Positions 17,356 to 24,537 of a DNA stretch of 64,000 nucleotides are shown piece after piece. How positions within the stretch are numbered: the stretch's first letter is position 1; the number at the start of each line of letters is the position of its first letter. Source of the DNA: Allosphingosinicella indica (GTDB lineage: Bacteria > Pseudomonadota > Alphaproteobacteria > Sphingomonadales > Sphingomonadaceae); the NCBI RefSeq assembly GCF_900177405.1, contig NZ_LT840185.1, forward strand, positions 2,409,501 to 2,473,500, read 5' to 3'. A model generated the notes under the pieces. It made no database searches, was not told where the DNA came from, and saw only the letters and a list, made by a program, of their open reading frames with translations. Made by a program: the position numbers and the translations under genes.

Positions 17356-17430
17356 GACGGGTTTCTATCCAAAACGGAAAAGGCGAGCCCCGCCCTAGAC
17401 AAGCCACCCCCTGCGAGCCAAGACCTTTCG

Positions 17431-18264
17431 ATGAACGCGGCGCGGGCAGGGGAAGCGGACAAGGCGCGGGTGCGGCTGATCGGCCTGCCGACCGACGTGC
17501 ATTCGAGCTTTCTGCGCGGACCCGCATCGGCACCGCCCGCGATCCGAGCGGCGCTGGCTTCCGATCATTCGAACCTGGCGTGCGAAGCGGGGTTCGAGCT
17601 CGCCGCTGACATCGTCGTGGAGGACGCCGGCGATCTGCCGCTCCACGAGGATGCGGGCGACGATGCCATCATCCGCGCCGCCGTCGCCGATGCCATCGCC
17701 GCGGCCGCCGTACCGATCGCGCTCGGCGGCGATCATGCGGTGAGCTTTCCGCTGGTTGAAGCGGTCGCCGCCGCGCACGGCCCGCTCAACGTCCTCCACA
17801 TCGACGCGCATCCCGATCTCTACGATGACTTCGGCGGTGATCCGCGCTCGCACGCCTCGCCCTTCGCGCGGATCCTGGAGGGCAGTCATGCCCGCCGTCT
17901 CATCCAGGTCGGCATTCGCACGCTCAATGCGCACTGCCGCGCGCAGGCCGAGCGGTTCGGCGTCGAGATCGTGCCGATGCGCGGCTTCATGCCCGCGGAT
18001 GTGCCCGTGCTGGACGCGCCGCTCTATATCAGCATCGATCTCGACGGCTTCGATCCCGCCTTCGCCCCTGGCGTCTCACACCACGAACCGGGCGGGCTCA
18101 GCGTCCGCGAGGTGCTCGACATACTCGATCGCCAGACCGCGCGCGTGGTCGGCGCCGACATCGTCGAGCTCAATCCGGCGCGCGATCGCGACGGCGTCAC
18201 CGCAACCCTCGCCGCCAAGCTCGTCAAGGAGCTTGCCGGCCTTATCGCAAGGAACGGCGCATGA
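17431..18264 (+). CDS. Arginase/agmatinase (ureohydrolase) family protein
   Basis: 277 residues. Ureohydrolases use two Mn ions to hydrolyse a guanidinium group and release urea. All metal-binding motifs are present: GGDHAVSFP, HIDAHPDLYD and SIDLDGFDPAFAPG. The HEPGGLS segment is typical of the agmatinase side. Arginase, agmatinase and guanidino-acid hydrolases cannot be separated here. A -10-like CCTAGA sits at 17394-17399, without a -35. The following GST gene overlaps by ATGA. The MNAARAG start is the first ATG after the promoter-like stretch. Confidence 0.9.
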   Translation: MNAARAGEADKARVRLIGLPTDVHSSFLRGPASAPPAIRAALASDHSNLACEAGFELAADIVVEDAGDLPLHEDAGDDAIIRAAVADAIAAAAVPIALGGDHAVSFPLVEAVAAAHGPLNVLHIDAHPDLYDDFGGDPRSHASPFARILEGSHARRLIQVGIRTLNAHCRAQAERFGVEIVPMRGFMPADVPVLDAPLYISIDLDGFDPAFAPGVSHHEPGGLSVREVLDILDRQTARVVGADIVELNPARDRDGVTATLAAKLVKELAGLIARNGA

Positions 18265-18884
18265 TCACCGTCCATCATCTCGAGAATAGCCGGTCGCAGC
18301 GGGTGCTGTGGCTGCTGGAGGAGCTCGGCCTGCCGTTCGAGGTGCGTCGCTACGAGCGCAACCCGAAGACGATGCTGGCGCCGCGCGCGCTGAAAGCGGT
18401 CCATCCGCTCGGCAAATCGCCGGTGATCGAGGATGAGGGCCGGATCATCGCCGAGACGGGCGCGATCATCGAATATCTGGTCGAGAAGGCGGACGGGCGG
18501 CTCGGCCCGCCGGCGTCGCGCGACGACGTGCTGCGATACCGGCATTTCCTTCATTATGCGGAAGGCTCGATGATGCCGCCCCTGTTCGGGCTGCTGGTCG
18601 TCGGCCGCCTGGGGCTGCTCGGCCGCCCGGCGCGCGGGCCACTGCTCAAGATGTTCGGCGAGCATCTCGCCTGGCTCGATGCCGAGCTGGCGTCGCGGCC
18701 CTGGTTCGCGGGCGAGGCCTTCAGCGCGGCGGACGTCATGATGAGCTTCCCGCTCGAGGCCGCACGCGCCCGCGCCGGCCTCGACGGCCGCTATCCCAAC
18801 CTGCTCGACTGGCTCGAGCGGATCCACGCCCGCCCGGCCTATGCCGCCGCACTCGCCAAGGGCGGGCCTTACGCCTACGCCTGA
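18261..18884 (+). CDS. Glutathione S-transferase family protein
   Basis: 207 residues. The N-terminal thioredoxin-like domain carries HHLENSRSQRVLWLLEELG with the catalytic Ser near residue 10. The HPLGKSPVIED cis-Pro block and ETGAIIEYL (glutathione contact) follow. The C-terminal helical domain has the FSAADVMMSFPLE N-capping box. It probably conjugates glutathione to an electrophile or acts as a peroxidase in the cytoplasm; the substrate is unknown. It starts inside the ureohydrolase stop (ATGA). Confidence 0.93.
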   Translation: MITVHHLENSRSQRVLWLLEELGLPFEVRRYERNPKTMLAPRALKAVHPLGKSPVIEDEGRIIAETGAIIEYLVEKADGRLGPPASRDDVLRYRHFLHYAEGSMMPPLFGLLVVGRLGLLGRPARGPLLKMFGEHLAWLDAELASRPWFAGEAFSAADVMMSFPLEAARARAGLDGRYPNLLDWLERIHARPAYAAALAKGGPYAYA

Positions 18885-18893
18885 GCGCCGCCG

Positions 18894-20210
18894 CTAGAAG
18901 CGATCGGTGCCGGGCGGCGGCGGGGGGACGTGCGACGGCGCCTTGGGCGGCTCGATCTCGGCTGGCTCGATCGGATCCAGCGGCACTTCCGACCGCGCGA
19001 CCACTACGCTCGCTACCGCATTGCCGACGACGTTGGTGGCGGATCGGCCCATGTCGAGGAAATGATCGACGCCTAAGAGAAGCAAAAGCCCTGCCTCCGG
19101 AATGTCGAACAGCGCCAGCGTGCCGGCTATCACCACCAGGCTGGCGCGCGGCACGCCGGCGACCCCCTTGGAGGTGATCATCAGCACCAGCAACATGGTG
19201 ATTTCCTGGCCGAGCGTCAGATCGATGCCATAGGCCTGCGCGATGAAGATGACCGCGAAGGTCATGTACATCATCGAGCCGTCGAGATTGAACGAATAGC
19301 CGAGCGGCAGCACGAAGCTGGCGATGCGCGGCGGCACGCCAAACCGGTCGAGCGCCTCCAGCGTCCGTGGGTAAGCCGCTTCGGACGAGGCGGTGGAGAA
19401 GGCGAGGATGATCGGCTCGCGGATGTAGCGCAGCAGCAGCTTCACGCGCTTGCCGACGATGACGAAGGCAGCGAGGATCAGCAGCGCCCAGAGAATGACG
19501 AGGCCGATGTAGAAGCTGCCGATGAAATAGCCGAAGGTGCCGAGGATGGTGGGTCCGCGCTCGGCGACCGTTCCCGCCACCGCCGCGAACACCGCGATCG
19601 GCGCGAAGCGCATCACATAATCGGTGATCTGCAGCATCACCGCGACAAGCGATTCGAACGCCCTGACCAGCGGCGCGGCCTTCTCGCCGATTGCCGTCAT
19701 CGCGACGCCGACGAACAATGAGAAGACGACGATCTGGAGGATCTCGTTGGTCGCCATCGCCTCGACCATCGAGGCCGGGACGAGGTGGGTGACGAAGGTC
19801 TTGAGATCGAACCCGCCCTTTTCGACGCCGCTCGCCGCATCGACCGGCGGCAGCGGGAAGTTGAGACCCGCGCCCGGCTGGAGCGTGTTGACCAGGATGA
19901 GGCCCAAGGTCAGCGAGACGAGGCTGGCGCCGATAAACCAGAGCAAGGCGCGCAGCCCGACGCGGCCGAGCGCCGCGGTGTCGCCCATATGCGCGATGCC
20001 GACTACGAGCGTCGAGAAGACCAGCGGCGCGATTATCATCTTGATCAGCCGCAGGAACAATGTCGTCACGATCGAGAAATAGCCGGCGATCTCGGTGAGC
20101 CGCCCCTGGCTCGCCTCCGTCCCGTCGGAGATGCTCGCGTTGAGCGCCCAGCCGAGCAGGATGCCGGCCACCAGCCCGATGAGAATGAAATAGGTGAGGC
20201 GCTTTGCCAC
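18894..20210 (-). CDS. Dicarboxylate/amino acid:cation symporter (DAACS), copy 1
   Basis: 438 residues with about eight membrane helices and two re-entrant loops, the DctA/GltP fold. It imports C4-dicarboxylates or acidic amino acids with Na+ or H+. Diagnostic segments are the serine-rich loop AFSTASSEAAYPRTLEAL, GYSFNLDGSMMYMTFA (cation site) and the GVDHFLDMGRSATNVVGNA substrate region. The tail is proline-rich (SHVPPPPPGTDRF). The GTG start has GGGGGA upstream. It is divergent from a second DAACS gene with a 142-bp shared control region. Substrate cannot be decided. Confidence 0.92.
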   Translation of the reverse strand: MAKRLTYFILIGLVAGILLGWALNASISDGTEASQGRLTEIAGYFSIVTTLFLRLIKMIIAPLVFSTLVVGIAHMGDTAALGRVGLRALLWFIGASLVSLTLGLILVNTLQPGAGLNFPLPPVDAASGVEKGGFDLKTFVTHLVPASMVEAMATNEILQIVVFSLFVGVAMTAIGEKAAPLVRAFESLVAVMLQITDYVMRFAPIAVFAAVAGTVAERGPTILGTFGYFIGSFYIGLVILWALLILAAFVIVGKRVKLLLRYIREPIILAFSTASSEAAYPRTLEALDRFGVPPRIASFVLPLGYSFNLDGSMMYMTFAVIFIAQAYGIDLTLGQEITMLLVLMITSKGVAGVPRASLVVIAGTLALFDIPEAGLLLLLGVDHFLDMGRSATNVVGNAVASVVVARSEVPLDPIEPAEIEPPKAPSHVPPPPPGTDRF

Positions 20211-20352
20211 GCTTGGTCCCCCGAAATGAGCGGCGCCAAGAATGATATCGCGCGGGCGCCGTCAAGCTCTGGTTTTGCGCCTGGCGTCCGCTTCGTGCAT
20301 CCTAGACCCCGCGCCTGGCTCGGCGCGGGTAATCAAGGAGGCCGGCAAAGGC

Positions 20353-21681
20353 ATGACGGATAGCAAGGGGCTTTCGCTCCAGTGGAAGATGCTGATCGGG
20401 TTCGCGGTCGGTTTGACGCTCGGACTGATCGTGCATTTCACGCAGGCGGACGCGCCTTGGGTCGATACCGTCACGACCTATGTGACCGGGCCAATCGGGC
20501 AGATATTCCTCAGGCTGCTGTTCATGCTGGTCATCCCATTGCTCTTCTCGGCGCTGGTCGTGGGTGTGGCGGAGATGGGCGACGTCGCCGCGCTCAAGCG
20601 GATCGGCGTCAAGACCTTGGTCTATACAGTCGCGATCTCGAGCATCGCGGTGGTGATCGCGCTGACTGCGGTGAACATCTTCCGGCCGGGCGACGGCGTC
20701 GATCCCGCGCTCGCGCAATCTTTGCTCAGCGAGGCACGCGAAGGGGCGGGGGCGATCCTCACCAACACGCGCGAGATGCCGTCGGGCGTCCAGGCCTTCC
20801 TCAACATCATCCCGTCCAACGTCGTCACCGCGGCCTCGCAGAACGACATCCTCGCGGTGATGTTCTTCGCTTTGATCTTCGGCATCGGCCTGCTGCTGGT
20901 CAACACGCCCTCCGCGCAGCGGCTGCAGGAAGCGGTCGAGGGCATCTTCCACGTCACGATGAAGCTGATCGGCATCGTCATCCGCATGGCGCCGATCGCC
21001 ATCGCCTGCTTCATGTTCAACCTTGCCGCGGTGTTCGGCTGGGAGTTGCTCGTCCGGCTCGGCGCCTATGTCGGCGTGGTGCTGCTCGCGCTCGCGATCC
21101 ACATGTTCGTGGTCTACTCGGTAGCGCTGAAGACGCTCGGCGGCATGTCGCCGCTCTATTTCTTCCGGCAGAGCCAGGAGGCGATGGTCGTCGCCTTCTC
21201 GACCGCATCGTCGAACGCGACACTGCCCACCGCGCTGCGCGTTGCCGAGGAGCGGCTCCGCCTGCCGCCCAAGGTTTCGCGCTTCGTCCTCACCATCGGC
21301 GCGACCGCCAACCAGAACGGCACCGCGATCTTCGAGGGCGTGACCGTGCTGTTCCTCGCCCAGTTCTTCGGCGTCGATCTGACGCTGACGCAGCAGTTCA
21401 TGGTGCTGCTCGTCTGCATTCTCGGCGGCATCGGCACCGCGGGCGTGCCGGCCGGATCGCTGCCGGTGGTGGCGCTGATCCTCGGGATGGTGGGCGTGCC
21501 ACCGGAAGGGATCGGGCTGGTGCTCGGCGTCGACCGCTTCCTCGACATGTGCCGAACGACGCTCAACGTCACGGGTGATCTCACCGCCGCGGTGGTCATC
21601 TCGCGCGGTGAGGACGAGGGGCCGCCGGCGCCGCAACGCACGCCGGAGGGCGAGGGCGTCGCCGAGGCGCATCCGAGCTAA
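20353..21681 (+). CDS. Dicarboxylate/amino acid:cation symporter (DAACS), copy 2
   Basis: 442 residues with the same fold as its divergent neighbour. It has AFSTASSNATLPTALRVAEE, GATANQNGTAIFEGVTV and GVDRFLDMCRTTLNVTGDL. The NQNGT variant instead of NLDGS and the long loop at residues 105-150 show that the two are not recent copies and probably carry different substrates. The ATG has AAGGAGG at 20335-20341. A -10-like CCTAGA (20301-20306) lies upstream. A palindromic repeat follows the gene. Confidence 0.92.
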   Translation: MTDSKGLSLQWKMLIGFAVGLTLGLIVHFTQADAPWVDTVTTYVTGPIGQIFLRLLFMLVIPLLFSALVVGVAEMGDVAALKRIGVKTLVYTVAISSIAVVIALTAVNIFRPGDGVDPALAQSLLSEAREGAGAILTNTREMPSGVQAFLNIIPSNVVTAASQNDILAVMFFALIFGIGLLLVNTPSAQRLQEAVEGIFHVTMKLIGIVIRMAPIAIACFMFNLAAVFGWELLVRLGAYVGVVLLALAIHMFVVYSVALKTLGGMSPLYFFRQSQEAMVVAFSTASSNATLPTALRVAEERLRLPPKVSRFVLTIGATANQNGTAIFEGVTVLFLAQFFGVDLTLTQQFMVLLVCILGGIGTAGVPAGSLPVVALILGMVGVPPEGIGLVLGVDRFLDMCRTTLNVTGDLTAAVVISRGEDEGPPAPQRTPEGEGVAEAHPS

Positions 21682-21695
21682 GGGCCACCACACAC

Positions 21696-21783
21696 CCGTC
21701 ATGCTGAACTCGTTTAAGCATCCATCCCGGTGACGATCGCGACCGTCTCCGACATGGGCCCTGAAACAAGTTCAGGGTGACGG
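21696..21783. repeat. Intergenic palindromic (REP-like) element, family C
   Basis: The left arm from 21696 (CCGTCATGCTGAACTCGTTT) and right arm ending at 21783 (AAACAAGTTCAGGGTGACGG) are imperfect inverted repeats. The CTGAAC..GTTT..AG core is one I recall from many sphingomonad intergenic regions. It fills the gap between two convergent genes and may act as a bidirectional transcript end. Confidence 0.7.
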
Positions 21784-21794
21784 CCTCAAGGCGC

Positions 21795-23813
21795 TCAGGC
21801 CGGTTCGAGCACCTTCTGCACGACCTCGTCCGCGAGCTTGCCGTTGAGCTCGGCCAAATGGTCGAAGCTCGCGGTGTAGCTGGCAAGGCCCTGGCTCAGC
21901 GAGCGCAGCTCGGCGTCGAGGCCCTGCAGTTCGGATTCGGGAAGCAGCGCCTCGATCCGGTCCCAGCGCGACCAACCCTCGCGCGGCCCCATGCCGAGCA
22001 TCTGGCCGCGGCGGCTGGCGATAGCGGAGGTGACGCGAGACGTGGCATTGCCTGGCGTCATCACGACGATCTTGTGCACCGGCTCCAGCAGATGCGGCGC
22101 GGCGGCGGCGAGCGCTTCGCTCATCGCGATCCGGCCCGCGGTGCGGAACGCGATCTCCGAACTGTCGACGCTGTGATAGCTGCCGTCGGTGAGCGTCACC
22201 GCGACGTCGACGACCGGAAAGCCAAGCGGACCCTTGGCCATGGCGTCCTTGACGCCTGCCTCGATCGCCGGGAACCACTGCCTGGGGACGACGCCGCCGC
22301 TGATCGTCTCGCGGAAGGTGAACCCGGCGCCGCGCTCTTGTGGGGCGACCTCGATCACTACGTCGCCGAACTGGCCGTGGCCGCCCGACTGCTTCTTGTG
22401 CCGCCCGCGCTGGCTGACGGACTTGCGGATCGATTCCTTGTATCCGATCGCGCACGGCCGCGAGCGGACGTCGACGCCATAGCGGCGTTTCATCCGCGCG
22501 AGCGCGACGCCCAAATGCTCGTCGCTCATGCCGCGCAGGCGCGTTTCGTGCAGTGCCTCGTCCTGCTCCCAGCTCAGCAGGGGGTCTTCCTCGGCGAGCT
22601 TGTGGAGCGCGCTGGAGAGGCGGACGTCATCCTTGCGGTCGCGCGTCTCGATGGCGAGAACGTGGTTGGCGGCGGGGCGGTCATTGTCGGGGAGCGAACC
22701 GCCGTGCCCCAGCCATTCGCCGGCGCCGACGCCCTCAATCTTGGCCAAGGCGACGACCGCGCCCTCTTCGGCCTTGGGAAGCTTCGCGGTCTTCTCCCCC
22801 TGCATTGCGAGCATCGTCCCGATCCGTACCGGATCGCCATCGGGACCCTTCGTCTCGCTGCCCTCGGCGAGATCGCCGCCGAGCACGCGGGCGAGCGCGA
22901 GGCGCCCGACCGCGCTGCCGTGCGAGACCTTGAAGACTATCGCCGCGGGCCCCTCGACGCCCAGACGGGCCGCGGTGTCGGCAGGGGTGGGGGCCTCGTG
23001 GCGGAGCGCCTTCAGCAGCCGCCGGACGCCGAAGCCGCTGGTCGCGGCGCCGAACAGCACCGGCACGCCGAGATTCCCACGCGTCTCGCGCGCCAGATCG
23101 GCGAGCACGGTCGGGAGATCGGGCGTTTCGTCCATCAGCAATTGCTCGAGCAGCGCATCGTCATGGTCGGCGAGCTGTTCGAGCATGTGGAAGCGGTCCG
23201 ACTTCTCGCGGTCGGCGAGGTCGGCGGGGATTTCGGTGCGCTCGGAGGGCTTGCCGGGGACGTAGTGGAAGGCGCGCTCCAGCGCGAGATCGACGAAGCC
23301 GCTGATCTTGTCGCCGTCGCGGATCGGGATCTGGCGCGCGATCAGCGGCGAGGCGCTCATCGGCTGCAACGCCTCGAGCAGGGCGCGGATGCTGCCGCGT
23401 GCCTGATCCACCTTGTTGACGAAGATGGCGTGGGGAACGCCGAGCGCTTCCAACTGCCGCAACGTCGGCTCGGCGAGCAGCGCGCGATCCTCCTCGGGAT
23501 CGACGACGACGATGGCGAGATCGGCGGCCGCCACGGCGAGCGCGCCGTCGGCCGAGAAGCCGATCGATCCGGGACAATCGACCAAAGCGAAGCGATCGCC
23601 GAGAAATTCGAAGTGCATCAGGTTGAGCTCGGTCGATCCGCCGCGCGCGCGCGCCTCGGCGCTCGCATCGCCGACGGAACTGCCCGCCGCCACCGATCCG
23701 TGCCGGTCGATCGCGCCCGCGGCGTGGAGCAGCGCTTCGGCGAGGCTCGTCTTTCCCGCGCCGCCGGGTCCGACGAGCGCAACGACTCTGGTGCCTTGGG
23801 TTGTTCCGGGCAT
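21795..23813 (-). CDS. EF-G-like translation GTPase, divergent paralogue
   Basis: 672 residues with all five EF-G domains recognisable. The P loop GPGGAGKT is at 15-22, NKVD near residue 113, the domain IV motif SGGHGQFGDV, and the EF-G C-terminal region. Switch II reads DCPGSIGF where true EF-G has DTPGHVDF, so the catalytic histidine is missing, and switch I is also unusual (ARARGGST). This marks the EF-G-like family that coexists with the normal fusA. It may have an accessory ribosome role; the function is not established. I chose ATG 23813 behind GGAGAGG; the frame stays open upstream to 24374 but without homology. Confidence 0.85.
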   Translation of the reverse strand: MPGTTQGTRVVALVGPGGAGKTSLAEALLHAAGAIDRHGSVAAGSSVGDASAEARARGGSTELNLMHFEFLGDRFALVDCPGSIGFSADGALAVAAADLAIVVVDPEEDRALLAEPTLRQLEALGVPHAIFVNKVDQARGSIRALLEALQPMSASPLIARQIPIRDGDKISGFVDLALERAFHYVPGKPSERTEIPADLADREKSDRFHMLEQLADHDDALLEQLLMDETPDLPTVLADLARETRGNLGVPVLFGAATSGFGVRRLLKALRHEAPTPADTAARLGVEGPAAIVFKVSHGSAVGRLALARVLGGDLAEGSETKGPDGDPVRIGTMLAMQGEKTAKLPKAEEGAVVALAKIEGVGAGEWLGHGGSLPDNDRPAANHVLAIETRDRKDDVRLSSALHKLAEEDPLLSWEQDEALHETRLRGMSDEHLGVALARMKRRYGVDVRSRPCAIGYKESIRKSVSQRGRHKKQSGGHGQFGDVVIEVAPQERGAGFTFRETISGGVVPRQWFPAIEAGVKDAMAKGPLGFPVVDVAVTLTDGSYHSVDSSEIAFRTAGRIAMSEALAAAAPHLLEPVHKIVVMTPGNATSRVTSAIASRRGQMLGMGPREGWSRWDRIEALLPESELQGLDAELRSLSQGLASYTASFDHLAELNGKLADEVVQKVLEPA

Positions 23814-23933
23814 GTGCCTCTCCTCTCCGTCGCAAGGGGCGGAGCGCCCGCGGGGAGGGGCGCTCGCGCGCCGAAACACCCACCGTCTGCCTATCCGCCG
23901 CGAATCGCAAGGGGGGCGGTGGCGGAGCGTTTC

Positions 23934-23959
23934 GGAACGCAGGCGGCACGATGCGCGTT
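23934..23959 (+). promoter_or_regulatory. EcfG-type general stress promoter (GGAAC-N17-CGTT)
   Basis: A perfect match to the alphaproteobacterial EcfG consensus: GGAAC at 23934-23938, 17 nt, CGTT at 23956-23959. The predicted transcript starts near 23966, 42 nt before the next ATG on the same strand. Confidence 0.65.
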
Positions 23960-24007
23960 GGGGCGAGCGGTGGTCTTGAGGATCACCCTGTAACGAGGAC
24001 CAAGGGG

Positions 24008-24487
24008 ATGAAGAGGTTCGGCAACTGGTCGATCGCGGCGGCGCTGGCGATCGTTGGCGCGGGTCTAGGCGTGCATCTCGGCAATGGCGCATCGAGCCAT
24101 GTCGGCGCCGCGCGCGCGGAAAGTAGCGCGCCAACTTACGCGAGCCTCGTCCCCAATCCCAAGGCGGGCGTCGCCGATTCCTATGCGCTTCAGGCCAGCA
24201 CCGCCGGCGAATATGATTATGGCAGCGGCTGTCCGCGCTGCACGGTGGTCGGCCGTGATGTCGTGGGCCGCGATTATGTGATCGACGCCGCCTATGAGGC
24301 GCCCGCTTTCGACGGTTACGAAGCTGCCAGCATCGGCGCACAGGACGGCTATCGCACCGTCGAAGCATCGCCATCGGCAGAACCCGCGCCCGAGATCGCC
24401 GCCGTTGCGCGCTACGCCGGCTATCCGATCACCGAGCCGGAGGTTGCGGTGCCGACCATCGAGGAGCCCGCGACACCGCTCTACTGA
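24008..24487 (+). CDS. Small secreted protein of unknown function, likely stress-induced
   Basis: 159 residues, family not recognised. The N-terminus (MKRFGNWSIAAALAIVGAGLGVHLG) is a signal peptide or membrane anchor. The rest is acidic, rich in Ala, Tyr, Glu and Pro, and low in complexity. A single CPRC pair near residue 78 sits in YGSGCPRCTVVGRDVVGRDY and could form a disulfide or bind a metal. The end is PATPLY. The RBS is AAGGGG just before the ATG. A perfect EcfG promoter upstream points to the general stress response. It lies divergently from the EF-G-like gene. Confidence 0.7.
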   Translation: MKRFGNWSIAAALAIVGAGLGVHLGNGASSHVGAARAESSAPTYASLVPNPKAGVADSYALQASTAGEYDYGSGCPRCTVVGRDVVGRDYVIDAAYEAPAFDGYEAASIGAQDGYRTVEASPSAEPAPEIAAVARYAGYPITEPEVAVPTIEEPATPLY

Positions 24488-24501
24488 GCTTGTCGCGCCG
24501 C

Positions 24502-24528
24502 TTGCCCGCTTGACCGCACGGGCTTACA
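24502..24528 (+). promoter_or_regulatory. Predicted alaS promoter (TTGCCC-N15-CTTACA)
   Basis: TTGCCC at 24502-24507, 15 nt, CTTACA at 24523-24528. Only 9 nt (TCGCCGCGG) separate the -10 from the alaS ATG and no Shine-Dalgarno sequence fits, so the mRNA is probably leaderless. Confidence 0.5.
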
Positions 24529-24537
24529 TCGCCGCGG

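Noticed and set aside
16672-17430. N-terminal extension of the arginase-family protein
   Set aside because: It runs antisense through the MFS gene; the family start fits ATG 17431.
20302-21702. A 466-residue minus-strand frame opposite the second symporter
   Set aside because: His/Arg/Asp-rich nonsense typical of antisense to membrane-protein genes.
23814-24374. N-terminal extension of the EF-G-like protein
   Set aside because: The frame is open upstream but Arg/Pro-rich and unlike EF-G; ATG 23813 has a good RBS and the P loop follows at once.
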